43,247 nt of DNA from Patescibacteria group bacterium (GCA_022843855.1 JALHMV010000005.1:1-43247); one strand, 5' to 3'; positions 1-9,217 are shown, counted from the first letter of the stretch. The notes: generated from the sequence alone by a model not told the origin. Translations and numbers: made by a program.

Positions 1-228
1 ACCGCTGCGCTCGCTCGCGACTGGGCAAGAACGATGCGTGAAAACGGCCGAACGGTCGAAGTCTATCCCGACGCAAAGGCTTCTGTCGGCACCCAAATTA
101 AATACGCTGATCGTAAGGGATACCCAACGGTGTATATCGCTTTTCCTGACGAGTGGCAGCAAGGCGAAATCGTTGTCAAAAACCTTGCCACTGGTGAACA
201 GGTAGCCGTCCAGCGGAGCGAGGTGTAA
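1..228 (+). CDS. hisS: Histidyl-tRNA synthetase, C-terminal anticodon-binding domain (partial, truncated by window start)
   Basis: Frame 1 is open from base 1: TAALARDWARTMRENGRTVEVYPDAKASVGTQIKYADRKGYPTVYIAFPDEWQQGEIVVKNLATGEQ. The ending is typical of HisRS (GTQIKYAD..G....I.G..E...G.V.VKNL.TGEQ). Confidence 0.85.
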   Translation, partial: TAALARDWARTMRENGRTVEVYPDAKASVGTQIKYADRKGYPTVYIAFPDEWQQGEIVVKNLATGEQVAVQRSEV

Positions 229-3107
229 TGCCCCGTTTTCAGTCACCTCGCTTCAACTCGCTCTTTGCGATGGAGGAGTCGATCCTCAAGCGATGGGAAC
301 AGGGGAAGACGTATCAAAAGTCTTTGGAGAAAAATGCTGGCAGCGAGGTCTTTTCGTTTTACGACGGACCGCCGTTTATAACCGGTATGCCGCATTACGC
401 AACGCTACTGCCCTCAATCGTCAAGGACGTTATCCCGCGCTACCAAACGATGCGAGGGAAGCGGGTCAGGAGAATATGGGGCTGGGACGTGCATGGCCTG
501 CCGGCGGAAAACCAAGTCGAGAAAAAGCTCGGTCTCAAAACTAAAAAGGATATCGAAACGCTCGGTGTCGAGAAGTTTATCGCCGCCTGTCGTGAATACG
601 TCGCTGAAACCTCCGGTGCCTGGAAGTGGTACATCGACCACATTGGTCGTTGGGCCGACCTCGAAACTGCGTACCGCACTGACGATCTCAAATATATGGA
701 GACAGTCATGTGGGCGTTTAAGCAGTTATACGACAAGGGGCTCATCTATCGTGGCCGACGAACCTCGCTTTACTGTCCGCGCTGCGCCACACCGCTCTCT
801 AAATTTGAAGTAACGATGGATGAGGGAAGCTATAAGGACGTTACCGATCCCGGAGTGACGGTTGCCTTCCGTCTAAATAACGACGACCTGAGCCTGCTCG
901 CCTGGACAACCACGCCGTGGACGCTGCCAGCTAACTTCGCGCTTGCTATCGATCCCGCAGCCGAGTACGTCAAGGTAACAGATGGGAAGAACACGTATGT
1001 CTTAGCTCACCAGGCTTTGGAGCGCTACCGTGATCTGGATTTTGAAATCATCGAGACGTTTAAGGGTGAGAAAATGATCGGTTGGCAGTACGAACCGCTG
1101 TATACGTTTACGGGCGGTAACGCTGAAGCAGACTTCCGTGTACTCGCAGCCGAGTTCGTGACGATGGAGGACGGTACAGGCATTGTTCATATCGCACCCG
1201 GCTTCGGTGAAGATGATACGAAGCTTGGCGAAGCGCACGGCTTGAGTCTATTCGAGACACTGACGGATGAGGGGCATTTTAGGAGTGAGCTGGGCGACTG
1301 GGCGGGAATGTACTTTAAGAAGGCTGACCCGCTCATTATCGAAGACCTTAGGAATCGCGGCCAGTTAATCAAGGAAGAGACGATCACCCACTCGTACCCC
1401 CACTGTTATCGCTGCGCGACGCCGCTTATCTACAAATCTCAAGTTGCTTGGTACCTGAAGGTTGAGCCGCTGCGGGCGATGCTACTAGCAACGAACGAAA
1501 CTATTAATTGGTTACCCGAGCATTTAGGTACCGGCCGGTTTAAGTATAACCTCGAGACAGCGCCGGATTGGTCGCTCTCACGAACGCGCTATTGGGGCTC
1601 GCCGATCCCGGTCTGGGAAACAGAGGACGGCGAGGTTTTTGTACCAGAATCTATCGAGCAACTCGAAAAAATGAGCGGTCAAAAAGTGACTGATCTTCAC
1701 CGGCCCGCTATCGACGAAGTTGAAGTGACTATGCCCAACGGTAAGCGCGCCAAACGCGTTAAGGAAGTCCTTGATTGCTGGTTTGAATCCGGTGCAATGC
1801 CGTATGCTCAGGATCATTTTCCCTTTCAAAACGAGAAGCTGTTTACCGAGCATTTCCCGGCAGATTTCATCGTTGAATACACCGGCCAGCTGCGCGGCTG
1901 GTTTTATTACCTCCACGTCTTAGGCATAGCGCTCAAAGACTCGATTGCCTTCAAGAACGTGTTGGTTCATGGGGTTGTGCTTGGCAGTGACGGTCGAAAG
2001 ATGAGCAAAAGTTACGGTAACTACCCAGACCCTAAGGCAACGATCGAGAAGTACGGCGCGGAGGCGATTCGACTCTTTTTCATGTCGAGCCCGGTGATGC
2101 GCGGCGACGAAGTGGCCGTCAAAGAAGAAGATATCCGCGATTGCTCACGAGTGCTAAACGTCTTTCACAATTCGTTTCGTTACTTTGTAACGTACGCCGA
2201 GCTTCATGACTGGCAGCCGAGCGGGGTTGCCGGGACTCACGTCCTAGATCGGTGGATCGTCGTTCGATTGCACGAACTGACCGACCAGATTCAAAAAGGG
2301 CTAGACGTGTTTGACGTCAGTAGCGCGACGCGGGCAATTCGACCGTTTATCGAGGATCTCTCCACTTGGTATATTCGTCGGTCTCGCGACCGGTTTGTCT
2401 CTGGCGACTCGGAAGCGCTCCAGACACTTCATGATGTCCTGCTGGGCTTCTCGCTCGCTGTCGCGCCGATTTTACCGTTTACGAGCGAGTTAGTCTTTAC
2501 GACACTCAGTGGCGAAGAGTCGGTTCATTTGGCTGATTTCCCCCGTGTGAACGAACCGCTGATCGCTGAGTCAGCCGCGCTTCTGACGTCGATGGATCAG
2601 GTTCGTCAGATCACTTCAGCGGTCCATAAAATGCGCGCCGATACAGCTCAAAACCTTCGCCAGCCGCTTGCCGCAGTGGCGCTGACTGGCTACCGGGACT
2701 TAGCTAATTCACCAGAGTTCTTAGCGGTTCTTCAAGAGGAGATTAACGTTCGGGCTGTCTTGTTTGACGCGAACGACGTCGCTAACTGGCCAACGGTTGC
2801 CCTGCCGGACGGCGAAGTGCGCTTGGATGTCCAGCTGACGCCCGAGCTTGAGGAAGAAGGGATCGTCCGTGAGATCGTCCGTATCGCTCAAGGTGCTCGA
2901 AAAGAGGCTGGGTTAGCGATTGGGCAGAAGGTCGCGGCTCGTTACTCAGTCGCCGATTCTGTCTGGGGTGACGTTGTGGCGAGAAACCAGAAGAGGATCA
3001 TCGACCAAGTCAGTTTCTCCTCTCTCGATCGCGATGAGCGGGCAACGGACAGCTCGATCGAGTTCTATTTTGTCGAACAGACAACAAAGAAAACCCCCGC
3101 TGGTTGA
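228..3107 (+). CDS. ileS: Isoleucyl-tRNA synthetase
   Basis: 959 aa; FYDGPPFITGMPHYATLLPSIVKDVIPRYQTMRGKRV, GWDVHGLPAE, KMSKSYGNYPDP; start overlaps the hisS stop. Confidence 0.95.
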   Translation: MPRFQSPRFNSLFAMEESILKRWEQGKTYQKSLEKNAGSEVFSFYDGPPFITGMPHYATLLPSIVKDVIPRYQTMRGKRVRRIWGWDVHGLPAENQVEKKLGLKTKKDIETLGVEKFIAACREYVAETSGAWKWYIDHIGRWADLETAYRTDDLKYMETVMWAFKQLYDKGLIYRGRRTSLYCPRCATPLSKFEVTMDEGSYKDVTDPGVTVAFRLNNDDLSLLAWTTTPWTLPANFALAIDPAAEYVKVTDGKNTYVLAHQALERYRDLDFEIIETFKGEKMIGWQYEPLYTFTGGNAEADFRVLAAEFVTMEDGTGIVHIAPGFGEDDTKLGEAHGLSLFETLTDEGHFRSELGDWAGMYFKKADPLIIEDLRNRGQLIKEETITHSYPHCYRCATPLIYKSQVAWYLKVEPLRAMLLATNETINWLPEHLGTGRFKYNLETAPDWSLSRTRYWGSPIPVWETEDGEVFVPESIEQLEKMSGQKVTDLHRPAIDEVEVTMPNGKRAKRVKEVLDCWFESGAMPYAQDHFPFQNEKLFTEHFPADFIVEYTGQLRGWFYYLHVLGIALKDSIAFKNVLVHGVVLGSDGRKMSKSYGNYPDPKATIEKYGAEAIRLFFMSSPVMRGDEVAVKEEDIRDCSRVLNVFHNSFRYFVTYAELHDWQPSGVAGTHVLDRWIVVRLHELTDQIQKGLDVFDVSSATRAIRPFIEDLSTWYIRRSRDRFVSGDSEALQTLHDVLLGFSLAVAPILPFTSELVFTTLSGEESVHLADFPRVNEPLIAESAALLTSMDQVRQITSAVHKMRADTAQNLRQPLAAVALTGYRDLANSPEFLAVLQEEINVRAVLFDANDVANWPTVALPDGEVRLDVQLTPELEEEGIVREIVRIAQGARKEAGLAIGQKVAARYSVADSVWGDVVARNQKRIIDQVSFSSLDRDERATDSSIEFYFVEQTTKKTPAG

Positions 3108-3115
3108 AGCGGGGG
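3081..3115 (-). terminator. Intrinsic terminator of the minus-strand hydrolase gene, embedded in the ileS 3' end
   Basis: Stem CCCCCGC(3094-3100)/GCGGGGG(3109-3115), 7 bp; minus strand continues TTTTCTTTGTTGT. Confidence 0.8.
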
Positions 3116-3127
3116 TATCTGACCCGA

Positions 3128-4903
3128 CTACTGATTGATCCGACCGACGACTGGCGAGCGGATCTGGCCGACGCCGTTGCCTTGACCGGGCGCGCGCGGC
3201 GACCGAACGTTCGGGTCGGCTGGCCAAAGATCTTGGTAGTATTCAGTCAGTCGACTCACGGTCGTCGTTTGCTGGCCGAGCCGTTCGTAGACTAGGGTAT
3301 GTTCGAGCGATCGAGCTCGCATTTCGACCGGCACTTCCTCGATCGTCAGACCGGTGTAACGATTACGATCGGGAACATCACGGATGTAGAGCCGCGCCTC
3401 TTGACCGGGGTCAAGGAAGAGCCCCCACCGGCGGTACTCCGGCGGAAAGAACCTTCCTGGCGGACTGTCCGGATCGTACCATGTCGCTCCGAGCCAGGTA
3501 CCGTTTCGGTTGAACGAGTCAAACGTCAACGTCAACAGCCGTACGGCGGTCGGACCATGGTTGCGAATCCGGATCGTCCAGAACCACCCGTCCGATCTGG
3601 CCTCAACCGGATTGGGCTCGAGCACCATCTCAACCGATCGATCAGAGCGGTGCTCGGCCACAAACTCGAGCAACCGTTCGATCCCAGCAGGAGACTTGAC
3701 CAAGCTGTTATGCCCGGCCGCCAGGTCGGTGTGGCGCGTGACGGTGCCGTTGGTCATCTCCTCCAGCTGCACACCGCGCGCGTGAGCGCTATCACCGTCA
3801 ACGACGAGGTCGAGACCGGCGCTTACCAGGTGGTAGTTGACGTGTCCGCGCTGGCCGTTGGCTTGATTGAGCTCTCGGACGAATCGGCCGGTCGAAGCCA
3901 AGTCCTGGATCGAAGGCGTGCCGAGGCCCAGCAGGCCGCGGTATTCGCCCGTGCCCGGTACATTCAAGGTGAAATTAACCAGGGCGTTGACGAGTCGGCC
4001 GAGATCAGCGATCGCGGTGCCGCGGTGCGGCGAGCAGACGAAGTAGACGTTGTCGATGACGTGTGTCTCGCCAAGCGTCTCGAGGCAATGACGAGTCACC
4101 AAGCCGCCCCACGAGTGAGCGTAGATGTCGACGACCTTGCCACGTCCTCGGTACGGCGTGAGCTGCGTGCGCAAAAGCTCAGCCGCTGACTCGCCGGGTA
4201 GGCGGAAGTCGTACTTGAGCGCGTAGACAGCGCCGTATCGACCGCTTGTCAGGAGGCCGGCGGCGAGTAGCGCAAAATCTTCGTGGCTATCGGAGAAGCC
4301 GTGAACGATCAGCGCCGTTCGACCGCCAACCGCAGCAAACTCAGCCCGACCGGCTAATCGCTCGAGACTCGCTGTTCGATCGAGAGACGGCGGCGGCGGA
4401 AAGATCGCCAGCGCGATGAGACCGAGCGCCCCGGGTCGCTGACTTCGAACCAGCTCGTAAGTATTCGGCGCGATTTTGACCGTTACCGTGTCGTGGGCGG
4501 TCGTGGCGTCGAGCGTCGCCCAGCCGTCTTCGGTTTGATGAACCGCGAGAGTCGTTCCCGGGTCGGCTGGTTTCGGTAGACGAAGTTCGAGGTCCGTCGA
4601 CGGTTGGCTGGTCGAGCGAATTCGAAAGCCGGAGCTGCCGATCCGACTGTGTCGGTTGGGGAGCCGGAATTGATCCGGCCGCCAGCGCTGGACGGTCACC
4701 GTTGTATCGACCGCAAACGCTCCCGCCGGTACGGCGACGGTGGCTTCAGCGACGGTTGCGTTGACCGCTTGGCCGGCGGGGACCTCGATGACGACAGTTG
4801 TGTCCGGTTCGATCGGTGTCGTTTGGCCGCCCGATCCGCCGCAGCCGCCGAGGATCAGTGTAGCCAGAATGACGAGCACGACGAGAAGATTGACTCTTGC
4901 CAT
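3128..4903 (-). CDS. Secreted lipoprotein, alpha/beta-hydrolase (lipase/PGAP1-like)
   Basis: Start chosen at MARVNLLVVLVILATLILGGCGGSG (lipobox-like LGGC); TALIVHGFSDSHEDF and GxSxG-type AHSWGG elbow; C-terminal beta-rich domain. Confidence 0.75.
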   Translation of the reverse strand: MARVNLLVVLVILATLILGGCGGSGGQTTPIEPDTTVVIEVPAGQAVNATVAEATVAVPAGAFAVDTTVTVQRWRPDQFRLPNRHSRIGSSGFRIRSTSQPSTDLELRLPKPADPGTTLAVHQTEDGWATLDATTAHDTVTVKIAPNTYELVRSQRPGALGLIALAIFPPPPSLDRTASLERLAGRAEFAAVGGRTALIVHGFSDSHEDFALLAAGLLTSGRYGAVYALKYDFRLPGESAAELLRTQLTPYRGRGKVVDIYAHSWGGLVTRHCLETLGETHVIDNVYFVCSPHRGTAIADLGRLVNALVNFTLNVPGTGEYRGLLGLGTPSIQDLASTGRFVRELNQANGQRGHVNYHLVSAGLDLVVDGDSAHARGVQLEEMTNGTVTRHTDLAAGHNSLVKSPAGIERLLEFVAEHRSDRSVEMVLEPNPVEARSDGWFWTIRIRNHGPTAVRLLTLTFDSFNRNGTWLGATWYDPDSPPGRFFPPEYRRWGLFLDPGQEARLYIRDVPDRNRYTGLTIEEVPVEMRARSLEHTLVYERLGQQTTTVSRLTEYYQDLWPADPNVRSPRAPGQGNGVGQIRSPVVGRINQ

Positions 4904-4999
4904 GGTCTTTCCTTGTTGTTCTTGAAAGGAACAAGCTGGCCGTATTGTAGCAGAGCGCCTGGTGGTGATAAACGGCCGTCCCGGGTACAATAACCGTCG

Positions 5000-5650
5000 A
5001 TGGGTTTTGCCATTTTTCAGTTTTTGGCCGCTGCTGTGTCGCTCTTTTTTCTCAAATTGTTTACCCGCCTGGAGATTGAGGGTCGCGAACATCTCACGGA
5101 CCTGCCCCGTCGGTTTATCGCAGTCGCCAATCATGAGAGTCACTTTGATCCGCAGCTGGTTGGCGTGGCCCTCATGAGTCGACCAGGCTTGTTCCCTCTG
5201 CGATACATGGCGAAGAACCCGTTGTTTTATATCCCAGGTCTCAACGTCTTGATTTGGTTACTTGGGGCCTTTCGAGCCCATAAAGGAAAGGGGTTGGAAA
5301 AAGCCTTACAGAGCCCCCTGGCGATCCTTGAGGGGAACGGTGCGGTCATCATGTTTCCAGAAGGCCGAATGATTATCGAACGACCCAAGCTGGGCGAAGG
5401 CAAGCGCGGTGCGGCGGTCTTGGCCCTCAAAACTGGGGCGGCGCTGCTGCCGATGTCGATTCATACCCCCCATGACATGCCGCCGGTCATCCCTCTGACG
5501 CTAGGGCGACCCCGCGTTGTGATCCGTATCGGTGAGCCGTTTTACTTAAATAACGTCGATTATCCAGACCTGAGCGATGATAATACGAAGAAGGCGACAC
5601 AAGAGATCATGCGTCGCATCGCCGATCTCTATTTTCAGCACAAGTATTGA
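5000..5650 (+). CDS. plsC: 1-acyl-sn-glycerol-3-phosphate acyltransferase (PlsC family)
   Basis: NHESHFD (NHx4D) and FPEGR motifs; hydrophobic N-terminus; TACAAT -10 8 nt upstream of ATG. Confidence 0.88.
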   Translation: MGFAIFQFLAAAVSLFFLKLFTRLEIEGREHLTDLPRRFIAVANHESHFDPQLVGVALMSRPGLFPLRYMAKNPLFYIPGLNVLIWLLGAFRAHKGKGLEKALQSPLAILEGNGAVIMFPEGRMIIERPKLGEGKRGAAVLALKTGAALLPMSIHTPHDMPPVIPLTLGRPRVVIRIGEPFYLNNVDYPDLSDDNTKKATQEIMRRIADLYFQHKY

Positions 5651-5685
5651 GCTCAATAAAAGGCGGAAGATCACTGTGCCGTCCA

Positions 5686-6095
5686 AAATCGCTTATATCT
5701 CAGCCGAACATGCCGGACGAAACAATCGTCAACCAAGTCTCGAGCGTCCAAAATGATCGTTTCGATGTCGATCAGATTTTGACCCGATCGAAGCAGTCCC
5801 GTGCTCAATGGCGGCGTCTGGTAGGTCCGCCACTCCTCGCTTTCGGCCACTTTCCTGAATTACCTTTTGGGGGGGTCGCAAGCGGACCCGACAGGCCTAG
5901 AAGAGCAACAACAATCTCTACAACTGGTTGATGAAATATATTATGGACGAAGGCGAGGTCCGCATACCCAAAGATGTTTTCCCTTCGCTCAAAAATATCA
6001 CACCTGAATATATGCAGAGCTTAGTTATGTGGGTTCTTGCGCGACAGAAAGCCAACTTGGTGATCAACGGCGGAGTCGGTTCGGTTGACGGGTAG
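5686..6095 (+). pseudogene. Decayed or frameshifted protein-coding gene of unknown family
   Basis: Protein-like segments in successive frames: DETIVNQVSSVQNDRFDVDQILTRSKQSRAQWRRLV (frame 1), LSATFLNYLLGGSQADPTGLEEQQQSLQLVDEIYY (frame 2), MDEGEVRIPKDVFPSLKNITPEYMQSLVMWVLARQKANLVINGGVGSVDG* (frame 3). A 7-G run lies at 5869-5875. Confidence 0.5.
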
Positions 6096-6148
6096 CGGCT
6101 TAAAGATCTTCTACAATTTCGTTGAGTAAATAGAAAGTGAGGTTATAG

Positions 6149-6177
6149 AAAAAAGTGGCGGGACATTACGCCCCGCC
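6149..6177 (-). terminator. Possible minus-strand intrinsic terminator
   Basis: GGCGGG(6157-6162)/CCCGCC(6172-6177) stem; minus strand then reads ACTTTTTTC. Confidence 0.45.
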
Positions 6178-6290
6178 GGTGACTCTTAGTGCGAGTTCGT
6201 GGCTAACCAAAGACCAGTTTGACCTGTCGGATCCAACAGTTGCCCACATTTCCAACGGCCTCAGCCACTTTTGGTTTTTTCGGTAAAGAA

Positions 6291-6320
6291 ATGGAGGTCC
6301 GGGTTTTCCCAGACCTCCAT
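6291..6320 (-). terminator. Hairpin terminator downstream of the VanX-like gene
   Basis: ATGGAGGTC / GACCTCCAT 9-bp perfect arms, 11 nt after the stop; minus strand continues TTCTTT. Confidence 0.6.
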
Positions 6321-6331
6321 GGTTGAAAGAG

Positions 6332-7129
6332 TCAGGCCTTCATGAGGTGATCGGCGGCGCCGTAGCGAGCCGGGCCCCCGATAATGCGAGCATGGCGCTG
6401 GTTGCCGAAGTCGAAGTGCCAAATCTCCTCGGGGTAGACTGTGAAGCCACTTCCTAGCATAAACCTTAGAAGCAGTTCTCGGTTCCGCGCCACTTCCGAT
6501 TCTGGAGCGCCGGTTGGCCAATCTCGACTTCCTGGCCGGAGATGGTAGAAGGCACCGGCCTCTGGCTCCATATAGTCGAAGACCACGCCAAGATCGCACG
6601 GTTGTTCGTCGCGATACAACCAGACATCGGCTGAGCCACCCGTTCGATGGTTGGCCGGTCGGGTTGGATCCTCTGAAGGAAAGGCAACGTAGCGGGTGTT
6701 GGCCCGAATCAGATCGCTGCCCAACGTTCCGCCGAGATTGCTCAGCTTGAGCTCGACCTCGTAACGGGCACACAAGCCCTTGAATTGTTCTCCGAACCCC
6801 AGCCGCGGGGCGGTGTAACGAGCAAGATAGTACCAGAAGAGGACGTCTTGGAGCTTGTTGTCGCGATAGCCGTCGTAGAGCCTGATTGAGTAGCCTTCGG
6901 CTTGAGCTTGTTGATCGGCGTCCACTAACATGCCAAGGACGGTGCGACGAAGATGGGCTATTTTAGGACCCATACCGATTTCCGTGAGGTAGTACGGGTG
7001 AAAGAGAGTCGTCGGAACCTCCACCATTGGCTCGCCGGACTCTTTGATGACGATGTCGCTGAGTTCACAGCGCTTCTCAGCTGCTAAGGTGGTTTCGGCA
7101 GCTCGGGCGAGATCGATGACACCGGACAT
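6332..7129 (-). CDS. D-alanyl-D-alanine dipeptidase, VanX-like (peptidase M15)
   Basis: YSIRLYDGYRD, HRTGGSADVWL (HxxGxxxD zinc motif) and EEIWHFDFGNQ (ExWH) are M15/VanX signatures. Confidence 0.88.
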   Translation of the reverse strand: MSGVIDLARAAETTLAAEKRCELSDIVIKESGEPMVEVPTTLFHPYYLTEIGMGPKIAHLRRTVLGMLVDADQQAQAEGYSIRLYDGYRDNKLQDVLFWYYLARYTAPRLGFGEQFKGLCARYEVELKLSNLGGTLGSDLIRANTRYVAFPSEDPTRPANHRTGGSADVWLYRDEQPCDLGVVFDYMEPEAGAFYHLRPGSRDWPTGAPESEVARNRELLLRFMLGSGFTVYPEEIWHFDFGNQRHARIIGGPARYGAADHLMKA

Positions 7130-7198
7130 AACACACCTTATTGTTAAGGTAGCGACACTGTAGCAGACTTGCCTACTTCCTTCAATGCTCGAGTCAGC

Positions 7199-7204
7199 TA
7201 TAAT
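7199..7204 (+). promoter_or_regulatory. -10 element (TATAAT) of ddl, leaderless configuration
   Basis: TATAAT ends 8 nt before the TTG start at 7213. Confidence 0.55.
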
Positions 7205-7212
7205 AAACAGGT

Positions 7213-8304
7213 TTGAAAGTAAAAATTATGCAGAATCTCGCAATTATTTTTGGTGGTCGATCGGTTGAGCATGAAGTGTCGGTGGCTTCGGCGAAGAATA
7301 TTCTTGAATCTCTGGATCGAGCGAAATATCAACCCTCTCTTATCTTTATTGATAAGAGCGGCAACTGGCACCTGGTCGAAAATTTAAACCAAGAAGCTCT
7401 CGAACGTTCTAATGAAAAAGCACTTCTCGCGGACGTTTCTCGACCTAATTTAGCTTTTCTTGAGGGTATTGATATCGTCTTCCCGGTCCTGCACGGTCCG
7501 TTCGGAGAGGATGGCACCCTCCAAGGATTACTTGAACTTATGAATATACCTTATATCGGGTCGGGAGTCTTGGGTTCAGCTTTAGGGATAGACAAAGATA
7601 TCGCTCGACAGCTGTTAAAATTTCACAACATTCCAGTCGCCAAGTCACAGGTTATTCGACCCAGTCGCCTCCTGACATTTGAGGAAGTAAGACAAGAGCT
7701 TGGCCTGCCATTTTTCCTCAAGCCCGCCCGGCTTGGTTCGTCCATTGGCACTCACAAAGTCAAAACCGAGCCGGATTTCCACGTTGCCCTGAAGGACGCT
7801 TTTTCCTACGACAACAAGGTGCTGGTCGAAGAGTATATCGAAGGTCGAGAAATCGAGTGTGCGGTTCTGGGCAACGAGAATCCTCGCGCCTCGATTCCTG
7901 GAGAAGTTGTCCCTCACGCTGACTTTTATTCCTATGCCTCCAAATACCTTGACGCTAACGGCACCGACCTTATTGTTGATCCCGATCTAAGTGAAGAACA
8001 GGTGGAAAAAGTTCAGGCTTTAGCTGTTCAAAGCTATCAGATTCTTGACTGCGCCGGCCTAGCACGGGTTGATTTTTTCCTGAGTGGCCAGGGGGATCTC
8101 TACGTTAACGAAATAAACACCCTGCCCGGGTTTACCGCAGTTAGTATGTATCCCAAACTTTGGCAGGAAAGTGGCCTCAATTACAGAGAGCTTATTGACG
8201 AATTGGTCGAACTTGCTCTGGAGCGATTTAAGCAAAAAAGTCGACTAAAGACATCCTATCATGACCCCCTAGTTCCCGATAAAAAAGCGGCGGGGCATTT
8301 TTAA
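7213..8304 (+). CDS. ddl: D-alanine--D-alanine ligase
   Basis: FGGRSVEHEVSV, PFGEDGTLQGLLE, LARVDFF, NEINTLPGFT; omega loop FYSYASKYLD keeps the Tyr typical of D-Ala-D-Ala ligases. Start is TTG at 7213 or ATG at 7228. Confidence 0.93.
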   Translation: MKVKIMQNLAIIFGGRSVEHEVSVASAKNILESLDRAKYQPSLIFIDKSGNWHLVENLNQEALERSNEKALLADVSRPNLAFLEGIDIVFPVLHGPFGEDGTLQGLLELMNIPYIGSGVLGSALGIDKDIARQLLKFHNIPVAKSQVIRPSRLLTFEEVRQELGLPFFLKPARLGSSIGTHKVKTEPDFHVALKDAFSYDNKVLVEEYIEGREIECAVLGNENPRASIPGEVVPHADFYSYASKYLDANGTDLIVDPDLSEEQVEKVQALAVQSYQILDCAGLARVDFFLSGQGDLYVNEINTLPGFTAVSMYPKLWQESGLNYRELIDELVELALERFKQKSRLKTSYHDPLVPDKKAAGHF

Positions 8305-8384
8305 CCGATACCCTGCTGCCGTCTCTTTGGGCTCGGAATTGATTGGGTACTCATCCAGTGTCGATGCGGTCGTTAGCTCAAAGA

Positions 8385-9209
8385 TCAAGGACTTAGCCCT
8401 GATTCTTCTGCGAGTATGAAGGCTTCGTGTCCTATGATCTGTTCTGGTCTAGGGAAGATGATACATGAGTTGGCGGGGGCGATATATTCCTTTCTCCCGT
8501 CCTTGGCGAAAACTGTTCCGGGATCGAGCTTGTCGAAATTCATATACTTCTTGTCGAAATGAAAATTATTTGTTTCCTTTTTGGCAACCATAATGGCTTT
8601 AAGGCGCAACTGTGGTAGTGGTGGCGAAGTGGTTGCTTTTTCTGCTATTCCAAAATAGGCGAGAAAACTAGTAATGGCTTCCATAGCAAATGGGACGTAC
8701 TTTTCGGGTAAATGATTAGAGCCACATTCGAGACAAATACCTATCTTGCCATTCTGATACATGTATACATCTGTCGAACCGGTTGAGACCTCGGAAAGGT
8801 TGGTTATGATTGTACCTGTGCCCAATTCTTTTACGACATCGAGTGAATTACTTTCGCATATAGCAAACGGTCGGTCTTCCTCGCCGTTATACCCATGCAG
8901 GTCCAGTAGTGCGTCACAATCATCTAGGATTAACTTCAACCCCTCGGCCAACTGTTCTTCATAGCTTGCTTTGGGAGCCAGTTGAGGGGTGAAGCATCTG
9001 TTTAAGTTTTTTTCTATAAAACGTACCCCTAATTCAATCGCTTTCGGATTGGCAAATACGAAATGCACCGTCCCTCTCTTCGGCATAAAATCTTCGATAT
9101 ATTTCCGGACCGCAATAATTCCCGCTTTTTCATTTCCATGAACACCGCAAAACACAGCGACTGATGGTCCTGGTATGTCAGAGCGGAATGTATGTATATT
9201 GTTTTGCAT
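8385..9209 (-). CDS. Succinylglutamate desuccinylase/aspartoacylase (AstE/AspA) family deacylase
   Basis: VAVFCGVHGNEKAGI (HxxE zinc site), FANPKAIELGVRFIEKNLNRCF, DLHGYN, which are AstE/AspA family motifs. Confidence 0.85.
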   Translation of the reverse strand: MQNNIHTFRSDIPGPSVAVFCGVHGNEKAGIIAVRKYIEDFMPKRGTVHFVFANPKAIELGVRFIEKNLNRCFTPQLAPKASYEEQLAEGLKLILDDCDALLDLHGYNGEEDRPFAICESNSLDVVKELGTGTIITNLSEVSTGSTDVYMYQNGKIGICLECGSNHLPEKYVPFAMEAITSFLAYFGIAEKATTSPPLPQLRLKAIMVAKKETNNFHFDKKYMNFDKLDPGTVFAKDGRKEYIAPANSCIIFPRPEQIIGHEAFILAEESGLSP

Positions 9210-9217
9210 TTTGGGTA

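Noticed and set aside
3299-4189. 296-aa plus-strand ORF
   Set aside because: Lies antisense to the lipoprotein hydrolase; no domain-like motifs; a shadow ORF from GC-rich codon structure.
5678-5757. GTG-initiated fragment VPSKIAYISAEHAG... resembling a glycogen-synthase N-terminus
   Set aside because: Only 26 codons before a stop and the similarity is limited to a few residues; not enough to name a family.
6188-6253. Minus-strand GTG ORF (VAEAVGNVGNCWIRQVKLVFG*) followed by a hairpin/T-tract
   Set aside because: Only about 21 aa, no Shine-Dalgarno sequence; too little support, though the terminator at 6149-6177 lacks another obvious gene.
6261-6773. 170-aa minus ORF overlapping the VanX-like gene
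   Set aside because: Out of frame with clear VanX motifs; composition not protein-like.
6332-8304. Glycopeptide-resistance (van) operon
   Set aside because: The ligase has a D-Ala-D-Ala-type omega loop and there is no VanH or VanA-type ligase; the two-component genes are distant and not VanRS-like.
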